This document shows, in pieces, positions 22,921 through 36,300 of a stretch of 64,000 bases of DNA. The DNA comes from Dactylonectria macrodidyma. Lineage: Eukaryota > Ascomycota > Sordariomycetes > Hypocreales > Nectriaceae. The position numbers and the translations under genes were made by a program. The stretch is from positions 1,340,642-1,404,641 of the forward strand of contig JAGMUV010000020.1 in NCBI GenBank assembly GCA_020744425.1, in the 5' to 3' direction. The notes beneath the pieces are model-generated. The model was not told the origin of the DNA, searched no databases, and saw only the letters and a program-made list of their open reading frames with translations. The first letter of the stretch is position 1, and each line of letters opens with the position of its first letter.

Positions 22921-23975
22921 TAAGGTTATAGTCCTTAGCAGCACACACTTAGAGAGGGGCCAGAGGTTAAATAGTTAAAAGAAAAATATAACTAATAGTG
23001 AATAATAATGTGAGGGCTTAAAACCCAAGCCTAAGGCAATAGTAACTCAGAATGACTAGAGTTTCTACTATATCAGAGTGCAAGCCTTACTATCCTATTT
23101 AACCCTTTAAGATATATTAAGCAGCTAGAAAAGCTGAATAGAAAAGCTAAATATTAGAAGGCAAAATCATTATATAATAAAAGCTCTATAAGGGCTCTAC
23201 ATTTATTATATTCTAAGTTACTTTATTATAATTCTAACTTATACTTATATTATAATTTAATTACCTTTTTATAAATCTAAATTATAATTTAATTTATTAA
23301 AGACTAATTATAATAAATATTATAATAAATATTTAATATAATATACTTTATACTCTTAATAACTTAAATTTTAATAATTATTATACTCTTTTTATATATA
23401 ATTTAGATATTAAGTTTAATAAGAATATAAAAACCTTTAATAAGCTAAAGACTATAATAATAGATTATAATCTTAAAGAAATTAGAACTATTAAAACTTA
23501 GTAATTCTTTAATAATAAGTAAGTTATTTTAATAATCTTTAAGACTAAAGTATTCTTAAGACTATACTTCTTTAGAAATAATTAATAATTTAAAAATTAG
23601 ATTAAAAATAAATAATACTTCTTAAAGTAATTAATAATAAAGCTAATAATTAAAATATTTTAAAAAAAAATAGTATTTTTTAAATTATTAATTAATATAT
23701 ATAAGAAATAAATAATATAAGTTATAAGTAATATAGCTATTATTAATATATAAAAGGACTAAGAATAATAGAAGGATATAGTAAAAAGAGGTTTATTAAT
23801 AAGTTCTTAGTAGTTAAGAGAAGGATAAGAGTCTATTTATAATTAGGTTAATTAATTAATTAAGCCCTTTATTTTATAATAACTTAAGTAATGTAAATAT
23901 ATAACTATATAGAAATGCAGTAATAAGGAATGCAGTAATATAAAAATAAAAGTCTAAATAGCGGTTTTAATAGTA
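22921..23975 (-). mobile_element. Family A retroposon, core type A2
   Basis: 1,055 bp from TAAGGTTATAGTCC to GCGGTTTTAATAGTA, flanked by the exact 14-bp duplication ACTATTAAGAATAT (22907-22920, 23976-23989) within repeat B. Confidence 0.8.
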
Positions 23976-24326
23976 ACTATTAAGAATATATTCTAATTAA
24001 AAAGCAGCCTTTATATATTACTTTTCATAAGTGCTAGTAGAAATATGATTATATTTATTAATAAAGTAACTCTTTATTTAATATATAATATTAAATTTAA
24101 AAGTAAAATAAAAACTATAAAGAATATTTTAAAAGAAGAAAAGCTATATTAAAAGAGTAAGATTATATTAATTATTAATAAAATTAGTTATATAAGTAGC
24201 CTTATATTTGTATTTATAAATAGTTCCTTAAGCCTATATAAAGATAATATATATTACTTTTTTAATAAGATCTTAATTATTATCTTTTTAATAACTTCTT
24301 TTAATTTAAATTAATTAAATAGATTA

Positions 24327-24751
24327 ACGTATGTGATAAGCATGCGGCGCATCCAAGTATGCAGCGCACTTATACTGTATACCTTAAAAGCTAAACCTTA
24401 AATTTTCTAAAACAGCCTATCTAGGCCTAAGATTTTTAGGGATTTAATTTTAAATCTTTAATTAAAAAGTTAATAAAGCATCATTTTTTTAAATTTTTTA
24501 AAAAAACTATTAAGCTTGCTATAAATAAAAATACTATAAAATACAGTATGAATTTTATATTACTAGCGCTATATATATATATAATATGAGAAAATTCTTA
24601 AAAATAAGGTATTATAAAGATAAGCTATGTATAAATTTATAGCTATTTTAAGCTTAGTTTGAATTTTTAAGAATTATTTTAAAATTGTAATTTAAGGTGA
24701 AAATCTTAATGCGTCGCATACTTGGATGCGCCGCATGCCTATTATACACGT
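24327..24751 (+). mobile_element. MITE with pogo-like TIRs (AAGCATGCGGCGCATCC type)
   Basis: 425 bp between TA dinucleotides in repeat B. Each inverted repeat holds ACGTATGTGATAAGC-like sequence and two 17-bp units carrying CATGCGGCGCATCC and TATGCAGCGCA. It is little mutated at its ends. The interior shares the TTAAATTACAATTTTAAA and AGCGCTATATATATA stretches with the other 425-bp MITEs. Confidence 0.75.
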
Positions 24752-26161
24752 TAGTCTTTTTTTATTAAAGCCTAAAGAATATAGTAAATAAAGATTAAAA
24801 AGCTTAGTAAAGTATATAATAATATATAAACTATTTATTTAATTTATAACTATTATTATACTTTATATATAGGTCTATATTATAAAGAATATAAAGTTAT
24901 ATAGCTTTTTCTAATATATTTATAATAAGAAGTAAATAAAACTAGACTTTTAATAATTATATTATTACGTATATAATTAAGTATTCTAGCCTTTTTTTAT
25001 TAATAAGTTATAATTATAATTTTAAATTAAAAGAAATAAGACTTAAATATAATAGCTATTATATAATAAGCTTATACTTAAAATAAATATATCTTAATCT
25101 TTATAATAAAGAATAATAATAAAGTAAAAAAGTAATTATATATAAAAAAGCTATATAATATACTTAATTATAAAAATAACTTATAACTTCTAATCCTTAA
25201 GTTATTCTATTATATATAAAGAATACTAATAATAATAATTTAAAACTAACTTATTAAATTAAAGCTAATTAATAAAGCGCTCTTTAAGTAATTAATATCT
25301 TTCTTAATCTTATTTATAATATTATTACTCTTATTAATAATATAATGCTTTACTTAAGCCTTTTAATAGCTATTCTTCTTTAATTAAATAATATTATAAA
25401 CCTTATAATACTTAGACTTTTAAAAAGTACGCTCTTTATTAAAAGTAAAATAATAATTATCCTTAACTCTATATAAAAAAAGAATCCTAATTTAAGAAGT
25501 AAACTAGGCTTTTAGTTAATTACTTATAAAATAGGACCTTTATATACTCTTATTTTTATTATAATAGATTAGAAAAGCTAAAGTAAGCAGTTTTTAGAAG
25601 TCCTTCTTAACCTTAAAAGCATTTATAATAATAATATAATAATAAGACCTAGTTTTATAAGCTTATATATATAGCTCTTAAGAATAAAGAGGTAAGAGGG
25701 ACTATATCTTTTTTAAAGACTAATATAAGGCGATTTTATTAAACTAAAGAATATATTAAATAGATAAATAAGGAATGCTATTTATAAGCTAGAAAGGCTT
25801 AAGAATAAGATAAAATAGTACTTTAAGTATAACTATAAATATAAAAGCTAGTTTTAAAATTAGGATATAATAATAGAGTCTAATTTAATAACTAAAGTTA
25901 ATAAAGAAGATAATACTTCTTTTTAGTATAATTCTAAGGATTCTAAGGCTAAGTCATAGTATATACATTAGTAATTATATTTATAAGCTATAAGGTAGTA
26001 ATATCCTAAGCCCGTCTCCTTCTCTCACACCTATTAAAAAGTAACCATATAAGCTGATGCTAATAGTAAAAAGTGATAGTAAAAATAAATAAATAATACT
26101 ATAAAATCGACGAAGGCTTGGTAAAATGGTCCGTACTTTCTGTATTTCTAGTAAAAGTTTA

Positions 26162-26205
26162 GCCTAAGGAACCTTCTAGAACTCACTTCATAGTTCCTTT
26201 AGGCA
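26162..26205. repeat. Imperfect inverted repeat at the 3' end of repeat B
   Basis: GCCTAAGGAAC and GTTCCTTTAGGC face each other across about 20 bp and could form an 11-12 bp stem. This part of the repeat has escaped most mutation, and the corresponding end of copy 2 is decayed. It could be a terminator-like or terminal structure of the element. Confidence 0.4.
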
Positions 26206-26211
26206 AATTAA

Positions 26212-26620
26212 AATATTTTTAAACTTAAATTTTTTAAAAATAATTAATAATTTAAAAACTAATTTAAAAATAAATAATACTTTTTAAAATAATTAAAAAT
26301 AAAACTAATAATTAAAATATTTTAAAAAATTAAATTATTAATTAATATTAATAAAGAGTAAATAATATAAGTTATAAATAATATATTTATTATTAATATA
26401 TAAAATAATCAAAAATAATAAAAGAATATAATAAAAAGAGATTAGTTTTAAAAGAAGAGAAATAAGAGTCTGTTTATAATTAAGTTAATTAATTAATTAA
26501 GTCTTTCATTTTATAGTAAATTAAATAATATAAATATATAATTATATAAAAATATAATAATAAGGAATATAATAATATAAAAATAAAAGTCTAAATTGCG
26601 ATTTTTATAATATAATATTT
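26212..26620 (-). mobile_element. Family A fragment (A2), 3' end missing
   Basis: Matches the 5' half of minus-oriented family A copies (ends AAGTCTAAATTGCGATTTTTATAAT). The AAGGTTATAGTCC end is absent, so it was cut by a deletion or replaced at the repeat B junction at 26210. Confidence 0.55.
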
Positions 26621-27077
26621 TACTATTAAAACCGCTATTCAGACTTTTATTTTTATATTACTATATTCCTGTATTATATATTTATATTACTTAAGTTATC
26701 TTAAGATAAAAGACTGAATTAATAAGTTAACCTAGTTATAAATAGACTCTTATCCTTCATTTTTTATAAAACCTTTTTTTATTAAATTCTTTAATTTATT
26801 ATAATTAATATTAATAATAACTATAAAATTCTTTAGTTTTTAATATAATTATTACTCTTTTAATTATATATTAATTAATATAATATTATATTATAATTAT
26901 ATAATTTATATATTATAATTTTTTAAATTATTATAAAATGTATTATTAATAATTATTATTTCTTTTTATTTCTTTTTTTAAACTAATTCTTTTAATAAAA
27001 CTTATTTATTTTAATTTATTAAATTATATTTTTATTTAATAAGGCTTATAAGAATAAACTCTTTAAAAATATATAAT

Positions 27078-28214
27078 TTTTTTTTAAGATTATAGTCCTT
27101 AGTAGCGCACACTCAGAGAGGGGCTAGAGATTAAATAGTAAAAAAAATAAAATAACTAATAGTAAATAATAGTATGAGGGCCTAAAACCCAAGCCTAAAG
27201 CAATAGTAACTCAGAATAACTAGAGTTTCTACTATATCAGAGTGCAAGCCTTACTATCTTAATCAACCCTTCGAGATGCATCAAGCAGCTGGAAAGCTAG
27301 ATAGAAAAGCTAGATGGAAAAGCTAGATGGAAAAGCTAGATATTAGAAGGCAAAATCGTCATGCGATAAAAGCCCCGTAAGGGTTCATCGCATTCTAAGC
27401 TCATCGCAATTCCAAGTCGCAATTCAATTACCGCTTTGCAATTCCCATTACATCGCAATTTAACTTAAATAGAGATTAGCTTTATTTTCAAGCTGCTCGC
27501 AATATAACCGACTTACAATGACCCCCCCTAACCAAACAAATAACATAATATACATACAGCGCATTACGCAACAGCCTAGCAGACCCTCGCTAATACTAGT
27601 ATATAAGAATCATCTTATATATATATTAACTAAAAGAATTAAAGAAGATTAAAGCCTACTTCTTAAGCTATAAAGAGCATCTTACCTATTTAGCCTAGAA
27701 TATATAATAAAGGCTAAGTTTAGCTAATCTAATTATAAAAAGCTTATCTAATTAATAATCTTTAATTATTATATTTTCTAAAAGAACTTATTCTTATAAG
27801 CCTTATTAAATAAGGATATAATCTAATAGATTAAAATAGAGTAAGTCTTATTAGAAGAATTAGTTTAAAAAGAAAAATAAAAAGAAATAATAACTATTAA
27901 TAATGCTTTCTTTAATAACTTAAAGAGCTATAATATATAGGTTATATAATTATAGGTTAATATTATACTAATTAATATATAGCTAAAGGAGTAATAACTA
28001 TATTAAAAACTAAGGGAATCCTGCTATTTAATAGGTTAAAGGATTTAGTAAAGGAAGGTTAGTTCTAAAGGAAGAAGGATAAGAGTCTATTTATAACTAG
28101 GTTGACTAATTAATTAAGTCCTTTATCTTAAGATAACTTAAGTAATATAAATATATAACTATATAGAAATGTAATAGTATAGAAATAAAAGTCTGAATAG
28201 CGGTTTTAATAGTG
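27078..28214 (-). mobile_element. Family A retroposon, core type A1
   Basis: 1,137 bp flanked by the exact 15-bp duplication TTAAAAATATATAAT (27063-27077, 28215-28229). The body has AAAGCTAGATGG tandem units at 27297-27345 and GACCCCCCCTAACC in the A1 core. It is moderately mutated and inserted in opposite orientation into another A1 copy. Confidence 0.8.
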
Positions 28215-28525
28215 TTAAAAATATATAATAATTAGAAATTATTAATTAAATAAGCTTTTTATAATTAAACTCTTTAAATTTAGTTTTTATTATATATTTT
28301 AAATTAAATAAGTAAAATACTGTTTATAATTTAAAAAGTAAGCTTTAATCTTTTTTAATTCTTTTAATTAATATATATATAAAATAATTATTATATATTA
28401 GTATTAATAAGGATTTATTAAGTTATTATATATTATTATATATATATTATATTATATTATTTATTTAATTAAAAGAGTTATTATAAATTAATTATATTAT
28501 AAGTAAGTAATTAAGTTATAATATA

Positions 28526-28949
28526 ATATATATAATAAGCGAGTAAGACAAATAAGCGAGCATAATACTTATACTATATAATTAAAAGTATAAACTTTAA
28601 AATTTCTAAAATAGGCTATAAAGCTTTACGATTTTAGGAAATTAATTTTAGATATTTAATTAAAAAGTTAATACGCTAGTCTTTTTTTTATATTTTTAAA
28701 AAAGTTATTAAGCTACTTATAAATAAAAATAGTAAAAAAAATAGTGCGAATTTAATACTACTAGCGCTATATGTATATATAATCTAAGAAAATTCATAAA
28801 AATAATATATATTATAAGTAAGTTAAAGTTAAATTTTTAGCTATTTTAAGCTCAGTTTGAATTTCTAATAACTTTTTTAAAATCGTGATTTAAAGTGAAA
28901 ATCAGAGTATTATGCTCGCTTGTTTATCCTACTTGCATATTATATACGT
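28526..28949 (-). mobile_element. MITE with pogo-like TIRs (AAGCGAGTAGGACAAAT type)
   Basis: 424 bp between TA dinucleotides. Its inverted repeats read ATATATATAATAAGCGAG and ACGTATATAATATGCAAG, and it belongs with the MITE at 8047-9200, inserted in the opposite sense. Its interior keeps TACTAGCGCTATATG. Confidence 0.75.
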
Positions 28950-29401
28950 TAATAAGAATTATAAAATATTAAATTATAATATAATGTATATAATAAGCAT
29001 ATATACTAAACAAGTATATACACTACTTTCACTTAACTATAAAAATAAAATATAGTAAAAAAATATAATAAAGTATCTAATTAATTAAAATTAACTACTA
29101 TGCTCTTCCCTAGATATTATAATAACTATCTAATATGTTCTTATATTATGCCCGGTCTTACTGTATATTCTATAATGCCTTTCCTTCAGTCACACTGACC
29201 CTCCTTAACTACGATTTCTTAATGATTTAGCTACTACTTGTATATTAACATCCTTCTATTCAATTAAATCCCTCCCTTTATCTAGAGTTATCTTTCTTCT
29301 ATTATAGAAGCGTGTCTTTTTTACTCTACGCTACTTACTAAGGGTCTCATTTGCCTATCGAAGGATCTGGATTTCAGACTTTATTAAAGCTATTTAATAT
29401 A

Positions 29402-29948
29402 TGTAAAGTCCTTATATATAAAATATATAACTGATAAGGAAATATCTCCTTTAGCTCTTACTAGATAAGACTATAAATAACATATTCATAATCTCCTGAT
29501 TTTTAGCTTTATAACGGTATATATTATGCCTCAGAAAGCCTATCTTCCTTATATTATAACTACAAAAGACATCTATAATAAGAACCTTCAATAAGGTTAG
29601 AGTTCAAGCATCAGACATACGTCCAACAGTCCTAAAACTCGGGACATGTCTTACCCGGTTTTACTATGACAAATTGTCCAAATCCCCTGTTAGATTGGAC
29701 ATGTGACTGGACAGCAATCTCTCTATAAAGCTGGGGCTTTTCTCTAGCCAGTCCAGATGGATTATTATCATCAATACATGCATTTCTCAACCAATCACTT
29801 CAAACTGACTACCTTTCTAATCGTCTTTTCCTGCTCTTTCTGAATCTTCAATCCCTTTCCTGATTGGTCAATTCCTTGACCCACAATCGCCGAGTTCTAC
29901 TAATAACCTTCCACTCCTTCCACTCCTTCCACTGCTGTAGCCTTTACA
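29402..29948 (+). mobile_element. Solo copia LTR
   Basis: 547 bp with intact ends TGTAAAG...CTTTACA and the exact 5-bp duplication ATATA (29397-29401, 29949-29953). It is the least mutated copy of the LTR of the 4133-20973 element and fixes that element's boundaries. It lies within the C-terminal tail region of the pogo transposase. Presumably it was left by recombination between the two LTRs of a former full element. Confidence 0.85.
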
Positions 29949-30151
29949 ATATATTATTGCCCTCATTCCCTTAAAAAGCGACTCAATCACTTTAAAAATA
30001 GATATTAGGGAGCTACTTTAATACCTTTTAACTTATCTTTTAAAGAATTTAGACTAAGAGCTAGCCTTAAGGACAGTCTTTAGGATCTTTAAGACCTAAG
30101 AGTTAGGGAGGCTTATATCATCCTTAACAGGTATTAGAGTCCATACTTATA
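29949..30151 (-). pseudogene. Pogo transposase relic, C-terminal part
   Basis: Minus-strand continuation of the transposase after the gypsy insertion. It reads a TPxxLR-type stretch and then SPISIFKVIESLFKGMR, comparable to the coiled C-terminal region of Fot1-like transposases. It is then cut by the solo LTR at 29948. The same region in the 2175-4132 element is uninterrupted up to 4132. Confidence 0.5.
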
Positions 30152-30156
30152 TATTA

Positions 30157-30592
30157 TATTACGACCCGTATAATATAGACGCCTAGCATTACATAGCCCT
30201 TACAAATTTCTTACTAATTATAAGTAATTATTATAAACTATAGAGCGATTACTATAATCACTCTTATAATTACTATAATTACTTCTACGATTACTATAAT
30301 CACCTCTATAATAAAGGTAATCAAACCTTATACTATATAGTATATAAACCTAAGGAACTGGCTATTACTAGAATACTAGCTCCTTAGCTATTAATATAAT
30401 TTAGTTACTTTAATCTACTCTAACTATTATATATTATTATATATTAACTATTACTTAATATAATACTATGACTACTGCTTAGTAAGTATGACTTAACTAT
30501 TCTACTAATATAGACCCTAGTCTATTCCTTAAGAACCCTTTCTAAGCTACTTTATACTCTATATAGCCTAGCCTAAGAATACGACCATTATA
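30157..30592 (+). repeat. Gypsy 5' LTR
   Basis: 436 bp, same length as the 3' LTR. TATTACGACCCGTATAATAT at its start pairs with TATTATAATCCGTATAATAT in the 3' LTR, the differences being transitions. Confidence 0.75.
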
Positions 30593-30679
30593 TATTAATA
30601 GCTCTTATTCAGACAGTTACCTTATATATTAAGTAATATCTAATGAATTATAATAGTACTTACTATACCTTCTAATAGC

Positions 30680-31860
30680 ATGCTCTTATCTAAGGGAAAG
30701 GCCCTAGCGCCCTCTAAGAATAGAGATAGTAATGAACGTATAGAAGCCTCTAATAATAAGTATAAAGAAGAACTCAGAGAGCTTTGCGCAGAGAACGAAC
30801 GACTCTTTGCAGGACTTGCTAAGCTCTTAGCTCTAGGAACGCACACTAATACTATATAAGAAGAAGAGCGTTACTAGAATGAGGAACGCTTTAAGTAATT
30901 ATATATATAATTCTAGGCCTTACTAAGTAACCCTGCTCTAAACGCGATTATTATAACTATAGAATAAAAGATTGTAGAGCTTATTACTAAATTAGTATAA
31001 ATTAAGAATAATTAGGAATAGTAAGTAGCTTAACTTATAGGATATGAATAGCTTATTATAATAGTATATATCTATAATATAGGAGAAACTATTAAGCTTA
31101 AATAGCTATTTAAGTTTAATAGAAACCTAAAGAAGTTATAAAAACACTTTACTAGCCTTAAGTCTTACTATATATACTACTTATTACTATTTATAAGCAA
31201 CCTACTTAAAGTATAATACGCTATAAGGAGACTAGAAGGCAAGGTAGCTTAAAACTATAAGTTAATTCTAAAAGACTTTATAACCTAAGCCTTAAGTTAG
31301 TAAAAGCCTAAGATAATTATAATATTTAATAGCTTTAATAGATATAAGTAATTACTAATTAATAATTATAGTAAATAGAATAAGAAATATAATGCACTTA
31401 ATACTATTAGAAAACTTAAATAGATAAAGGCAGTATCTGAATACTTCTTAGAGTTCTAATATATTATAGTAAAACTTAATTAGTTAAATAAAAACCTTAT
31501 TAATAAGTTTTATTAGAACCTAAAGGATAATATTAAAGATAAACTTACTAAAAATATAGATCTACTTATAGATTTCACTTAGTATATTAAACTTACTATT
31601 ATAATTAATAACTAACTATTCGAATAATGAATGGAAAAACGGAATGTCAGTAGTAATAATAGTAGTTAGAAAAGAAAGACTTATGCTAACTAAGAGAAAC
31701 CACAAACCCTTAACACTTCCTATAGTACTGTAGCAAGACCTATAGAACTCGGAGCAATATAGTAACAATCCTAATAAAGAAAGAAAACATTTAATTATTA
31801 TAACTATAATAAGCTAGAACACTTTTTATATAACTGTAAGAAACCTAAGAAGGAGAAAAA
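30680..31860 (+). pseudogene. Gypsy gag relic
   Basis: Begins with an undamaged 59-codon stretch (ATG at 30680, stop TAA at 30857-30859) that is rich in Lys/Glu and ends in a coiled-coil-like KEELRELCAENERLFAGL segment. The capsid region (about 31060-31625) shows the usual gypsy pattern: a SEYFLEF-type block, a FY.NLK..IKD.L block and a final LTIIINN.L-type stretch corresponding to AIRIDNRL. A CCHC zinc knuckle is visible near 31785-31850, with the first two Cys decayed to Tyr and the last His and Cys kept (HFLYNC). Gag would form the virus-like particle. It is inactive through many stops. Confidence 0.65.
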
Positions 31861-33329
31861 ACCATTCAAGCCTATTATTACGCCTACCTGTAGTATTAAT
31901 TCAGTTAAAAAAGGAGACAATCTTCTTACCTAATCTATTAATATAACCCAAAGTGGCTACAATAGACGCTTTAGTAGAGTAGGACTATTCTAAGACTGGA
32001 TAGTAGACTTAAAATACGAAGATATATCTTAGGGAAGGCCGATTAATAGGACTAATTCTATAGATAAATAAATACTAGATAATAAATGCGAAAAGAAGCG
32101 TAGTAAATGGAGTTAATAAATAGAAAGGGAAAAGGATAACTTTAAAGTATGTAAATAGTGGCTATAAATAAAGTAAAAAGTAGCGCACTAATGCAAAGTA
32201 GAAAAGAAAAGGGAATAGGAAGAAAGGACTTAAGAAGTAATAATTAAGAAATAGAAACCAATTCCTATAGACCAAGTCCCTAGTTACCTAATTATCGCAC
32301 CCTGACTTAAGGGAGTGTATACTATTACTATAGTCTGATAACTTAGGGAAAACCCAGTACAAATAGAAGACTTTAATAATTATAAAATCCCAGATTGATA
32401 ACCTAATTATGCATAGACTAATGAAAACAGGCTATAAAGATAGACTACTATATTAGATAGTAGTATAATATGCAGCTATATTATACAGTAACCTGCCCCC
32501 TAACTATAGGTTAGTGCAGGATAAGATATATACTAAGCTAAGAAGGCTAAGTATAATATTAAGGATAAGAATATCCTCATACTAGCGGATAAATACCTAG
32601 AGTTAGATAATAAACTTTAAAGTATTACTTTAAAAGAATAAGACATACTAGCCTATATAATAAAAGATATTTAAATCAAATAATTCGCTAGAGAATAATA
32701 AAACCTTATAGAAGAAGCAGATATCTATATCCGAGCTTTGTATTAATAAAGCAGAAAGAACCCACAAAACCTAAGAGAATGGAAATTATAAAAAGACAAA
32801 CCCTATACATATTAGATATACTAAAAGCATAATAAAATCTTATAAGTATTATATATATACTATAAATGCATTATATACTTTAGAAATAAGCTATAATAAG
32901 ATTACTTTTCTATTTAAATAAATAGATAACTTATTATAACTCTATATAAGAAGGAAGATATAGAAGACTACTATATATAGAAATAGTATAAATACTTTAG
33001 TATTATTTAATTAATAGAGTATAATATAAATTACTTAACTAACTGCTAAAAGCCTAATGTAAAACTTATAGACTACTAATAGCCTAAATATTAAATATAT
33101 ATATATAATAAAGTTAATATATAGTATAAGTATAACTAAAGATAGATATTCTAATCCTTATAAAATAGAATAATAAAAAGTATAAAAAACTCTTAATACT
33201 ATTTATAATAAAGTAATAGATAAGTATAGAGCTAGGAGAAGTAGAACCCCTTAAAATAAGAGCTCTATATATGACTAAAAGTATATAATTAATAAAACAG
33301 TATTTAGAAATATAGGTATAAATTAAGGG

Positions 33330-36300
33330 AAACTGGCTGCCCGCCTTAGTAAACAGTGGTACAGAATTTAACTATATCTACCCTATAGTAATAAATATAT
33401 TAAAACTCCTATAGAAAGATAAAGCAAATCCGTATAAAGTATATAATCTTAAAGGAACTCCTTTTAGCTATAATAATAGAAGAATAATTAAAGAGCTTAA
33501 TTATCTTAAGGTTTTTATAAAAAGATGAAATAAAGGAATTTCATTTAATATAATACCTATTATATATTATGCTTTAGTCTTAGAGTACTTATAGTTAAAA
33601 TGAGTTAATTTAATAATAAACTGGAGGACTGGCTAAATAAACTTTAATAATATTAATAATTACTCTTCTTAAGAATTAGATTTAGATGATAATATGAGAT
33701 CTTAAACTTCGACTGATAATAGTACTAGTAAAGTATTAGCAAAAGAAATGATAGAAACTTTCCTACTCTGAGGCATGAAATATAAACACTATAAAGCCTG
33801 AAATAGTAAGATATATTACACTATTGCCTTTATATAAAGCTAACTAACGAAGCTTAATAAAGACCTTATAAAAATAAAGAAATAATAAGAAGTAAATAAA
33901 AGGCTAAAAAACATACTACTTACTTACTATATTTATAAAAAACTATTTACTAAAGAATTAGAAATAGGTTTACTTAAATATAGTAAATAGGATTATAAAA
34001 TAATACTAAAAGATAGAACTTTACTTAAGTTCTTTAAACTCTATAACCTTAATGATATATAGCTATAGATACTGAAAGAATACTTTAAAGATATATTAAA
34101 AAAAGGATATATTAAAATCTTAAAATCCTCTATAGAATATTTAGTTATATTCATTCTAAAGAAGAATAGAAAACTCTGATTAATTATAGACTATTAATAG
34201 CTAAACGATATTATACTAAAGGACTGAATGCTACTACTCCTAATTACTAAATTAAAGGATCGCCTTTATAGTAAAAAGTGGTTTATAGCACTTAACTTAA
34301 AAAATGCTTATAGCTTAGTCTATATAAAGCCCAGAGATAAATAAAAGACTGCATTTAGAACTAAATTCAGACTATTCGAATATTTAGTAATGCTCTTTAG
34401 ACTTATAAATATACTAGCGATATTCTAATAAATAATTACTAATATTCTAAAGGAATACTTTAATATCTTTATTATATATTACCTTAATAATATCCTAATC
34501 TTCTTAGAAATAGAAGAAGAATATGCAAAGTATATATATATAATCTTATAGAAACTATAAAACGCAAAACTACTTATAGAACTGATAAAAAGCAAGTTCT
34601 ACGTATAGGAAGTGGACTTCTTTAGATATACTATCTAATTAAATGAGATCTGAATGGATAAAAAGAAAATCGAAGCTATTAAGGATTGGCTAAAACTGGA
34701 TAAAAATGTTAAAAAAGTATAGAGCTTCCTAAGGTTTGCTAATTACTATAGGAGGTTTATTTGCGGATTTAGTAAAATTACAAAACCTTTAATAGAACTT
34801 ATAAAGAAAGATATAAACTTTAGATAGAATACTAAGGCCTAGAAAGCCTTTAATAACTTAAAACGAGCTATCCTTAGTAAACCCGTTTTAGTAACTTTCG
34901 ACCTAAGACGATTGATTGAATTAGAAACTAATGCTTCTAACTTTGCTTTAAGAGCTTAGATTAGATAATAAGATAATGAAGGAAACTTATACCTAATCGC
35001 ATTCTACTTATATATACTAAAGGGAGCTGAACTTAATTACTCTATTTATAATAAAGAATTCTTAGTAATAATTAACTCTTTTAAAGAATTCTAATATTAT
35101 TTCTTAAGAAGCGAATACTAGGTTATTATATATATAAACTATAAGAATATCTTATACTTTACTATTACTTAAGAGCTTAGTAAAAGATAACTCTATTATA
35201 TAGAATACTTATTAGAATTTGACTATATTATTATTTATAAGAAAGGCTTAGAAAATAGACGAGCTAATATAATAAGTTAATAATCTGACTTTAAAATGGA
35301 TATACTTAAGGCTAATAAGCAAATATTAGCTTACACCCTCGAAGGATATCTTAAATAAAAATATATTATAGCTATAAGTGAGTTATGATTACCTAATGAC
35401 TTATTAAAATGGCTATAGAAGCTAGAATAGAGCTTTAAATAATGGATATATAATGAATATCCAGCCCTAAGAAAATTACTATAGTAAGAAGGAAAAGTAG
35501 CCTTAACCGGATCCTAAGGACCTTAAGCAATTACTTACTTCTATTAGGGCAATTACTATAGAAACCCCTAGACTCTAGCTAAGAAACTCTATTAATACTT
35601 CTATAATGACTTTATAAAAGTATATATTATTTATATAAGATAATGCGATTAATACTTATAAGATCTTATTAGATAATATGTAAAAGAATATTAGAAGATA
35701 ATTGACTACTGAGACTACGAACCTAATAAGATATAGAAAAAACTCAAATAGGCTAATGAACTTAATAAAATAGCCTAAATCGCAGTAATAGTGTCTTAAG
35801 AAACACTCTATAAATAGATAAAGGAATATAATTAGATATATGAAATAGATAGAGTAATAAGAACACCTTGCCTAATTCCTAAATTATAACTCAGACTATA
35901 AAGGTTATAAGTCCTCTTAGAACTATAAGAACATTTAGTATAAGACATTCATAACCACCCCTTATATAGACACTTAGGAATTAATAAGACTATTAAATGA
36001 GTTAAAACAGTATATATATTTCCTAGTATAAAGAGGATAGTTATAAAAGTTATTAAATCCTATGAACTATATAATAAAACTAAAGTATAATACTATAAAC
36101 TATATAAAGAATTATAACCCTTATTAGTTACTAAGTAATTATAAGACTCTATTATAATGGATTTTATTATAAAATTACCTTTATTAGAAGACTTTATAAA
36201 TAGTACTATTTATAATAGTATTCTTATTATTATAGACAGATTTATAAAATTTTCCTATTTTATATTATACTAAGAGTTGATAGATGCTGAATAGTTTACT

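Larger units (their letters stand above)
20974..26209 (+). pseudogene. Repeat B, copy 1: long coding relic, family not recognised
   Basis: About 3.7 kb after removing a family A copy and a MITE. It matches the reverse complement of 54490-58320 closely enough to align, and stretches of 30-100 codons read through apart from RIP-type stops. I could not assign a family; no DDE, RT, Rep or clear helicase motif was found. Seen in it: an ELLDL...EELSNSDIILV-like acidic stretch near 21360-21430, a region rich in aromatic and Lys residues, and a largely unmutated 3' end (25985-26209). The 5' end is missing because the copia LTR abuts it. Candidates include a large transposase or a helicase-like subtelomeric gene. 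Confidence 0.4.

Noticed and set aside
30640..30846. A 68-codon open frame on the minus strand in the gypsy element
   Set aside because: It lies opposite the preserved plus-strand start of gag (30680-30859), which fits the element's gene order. The minus frame is a shadow.
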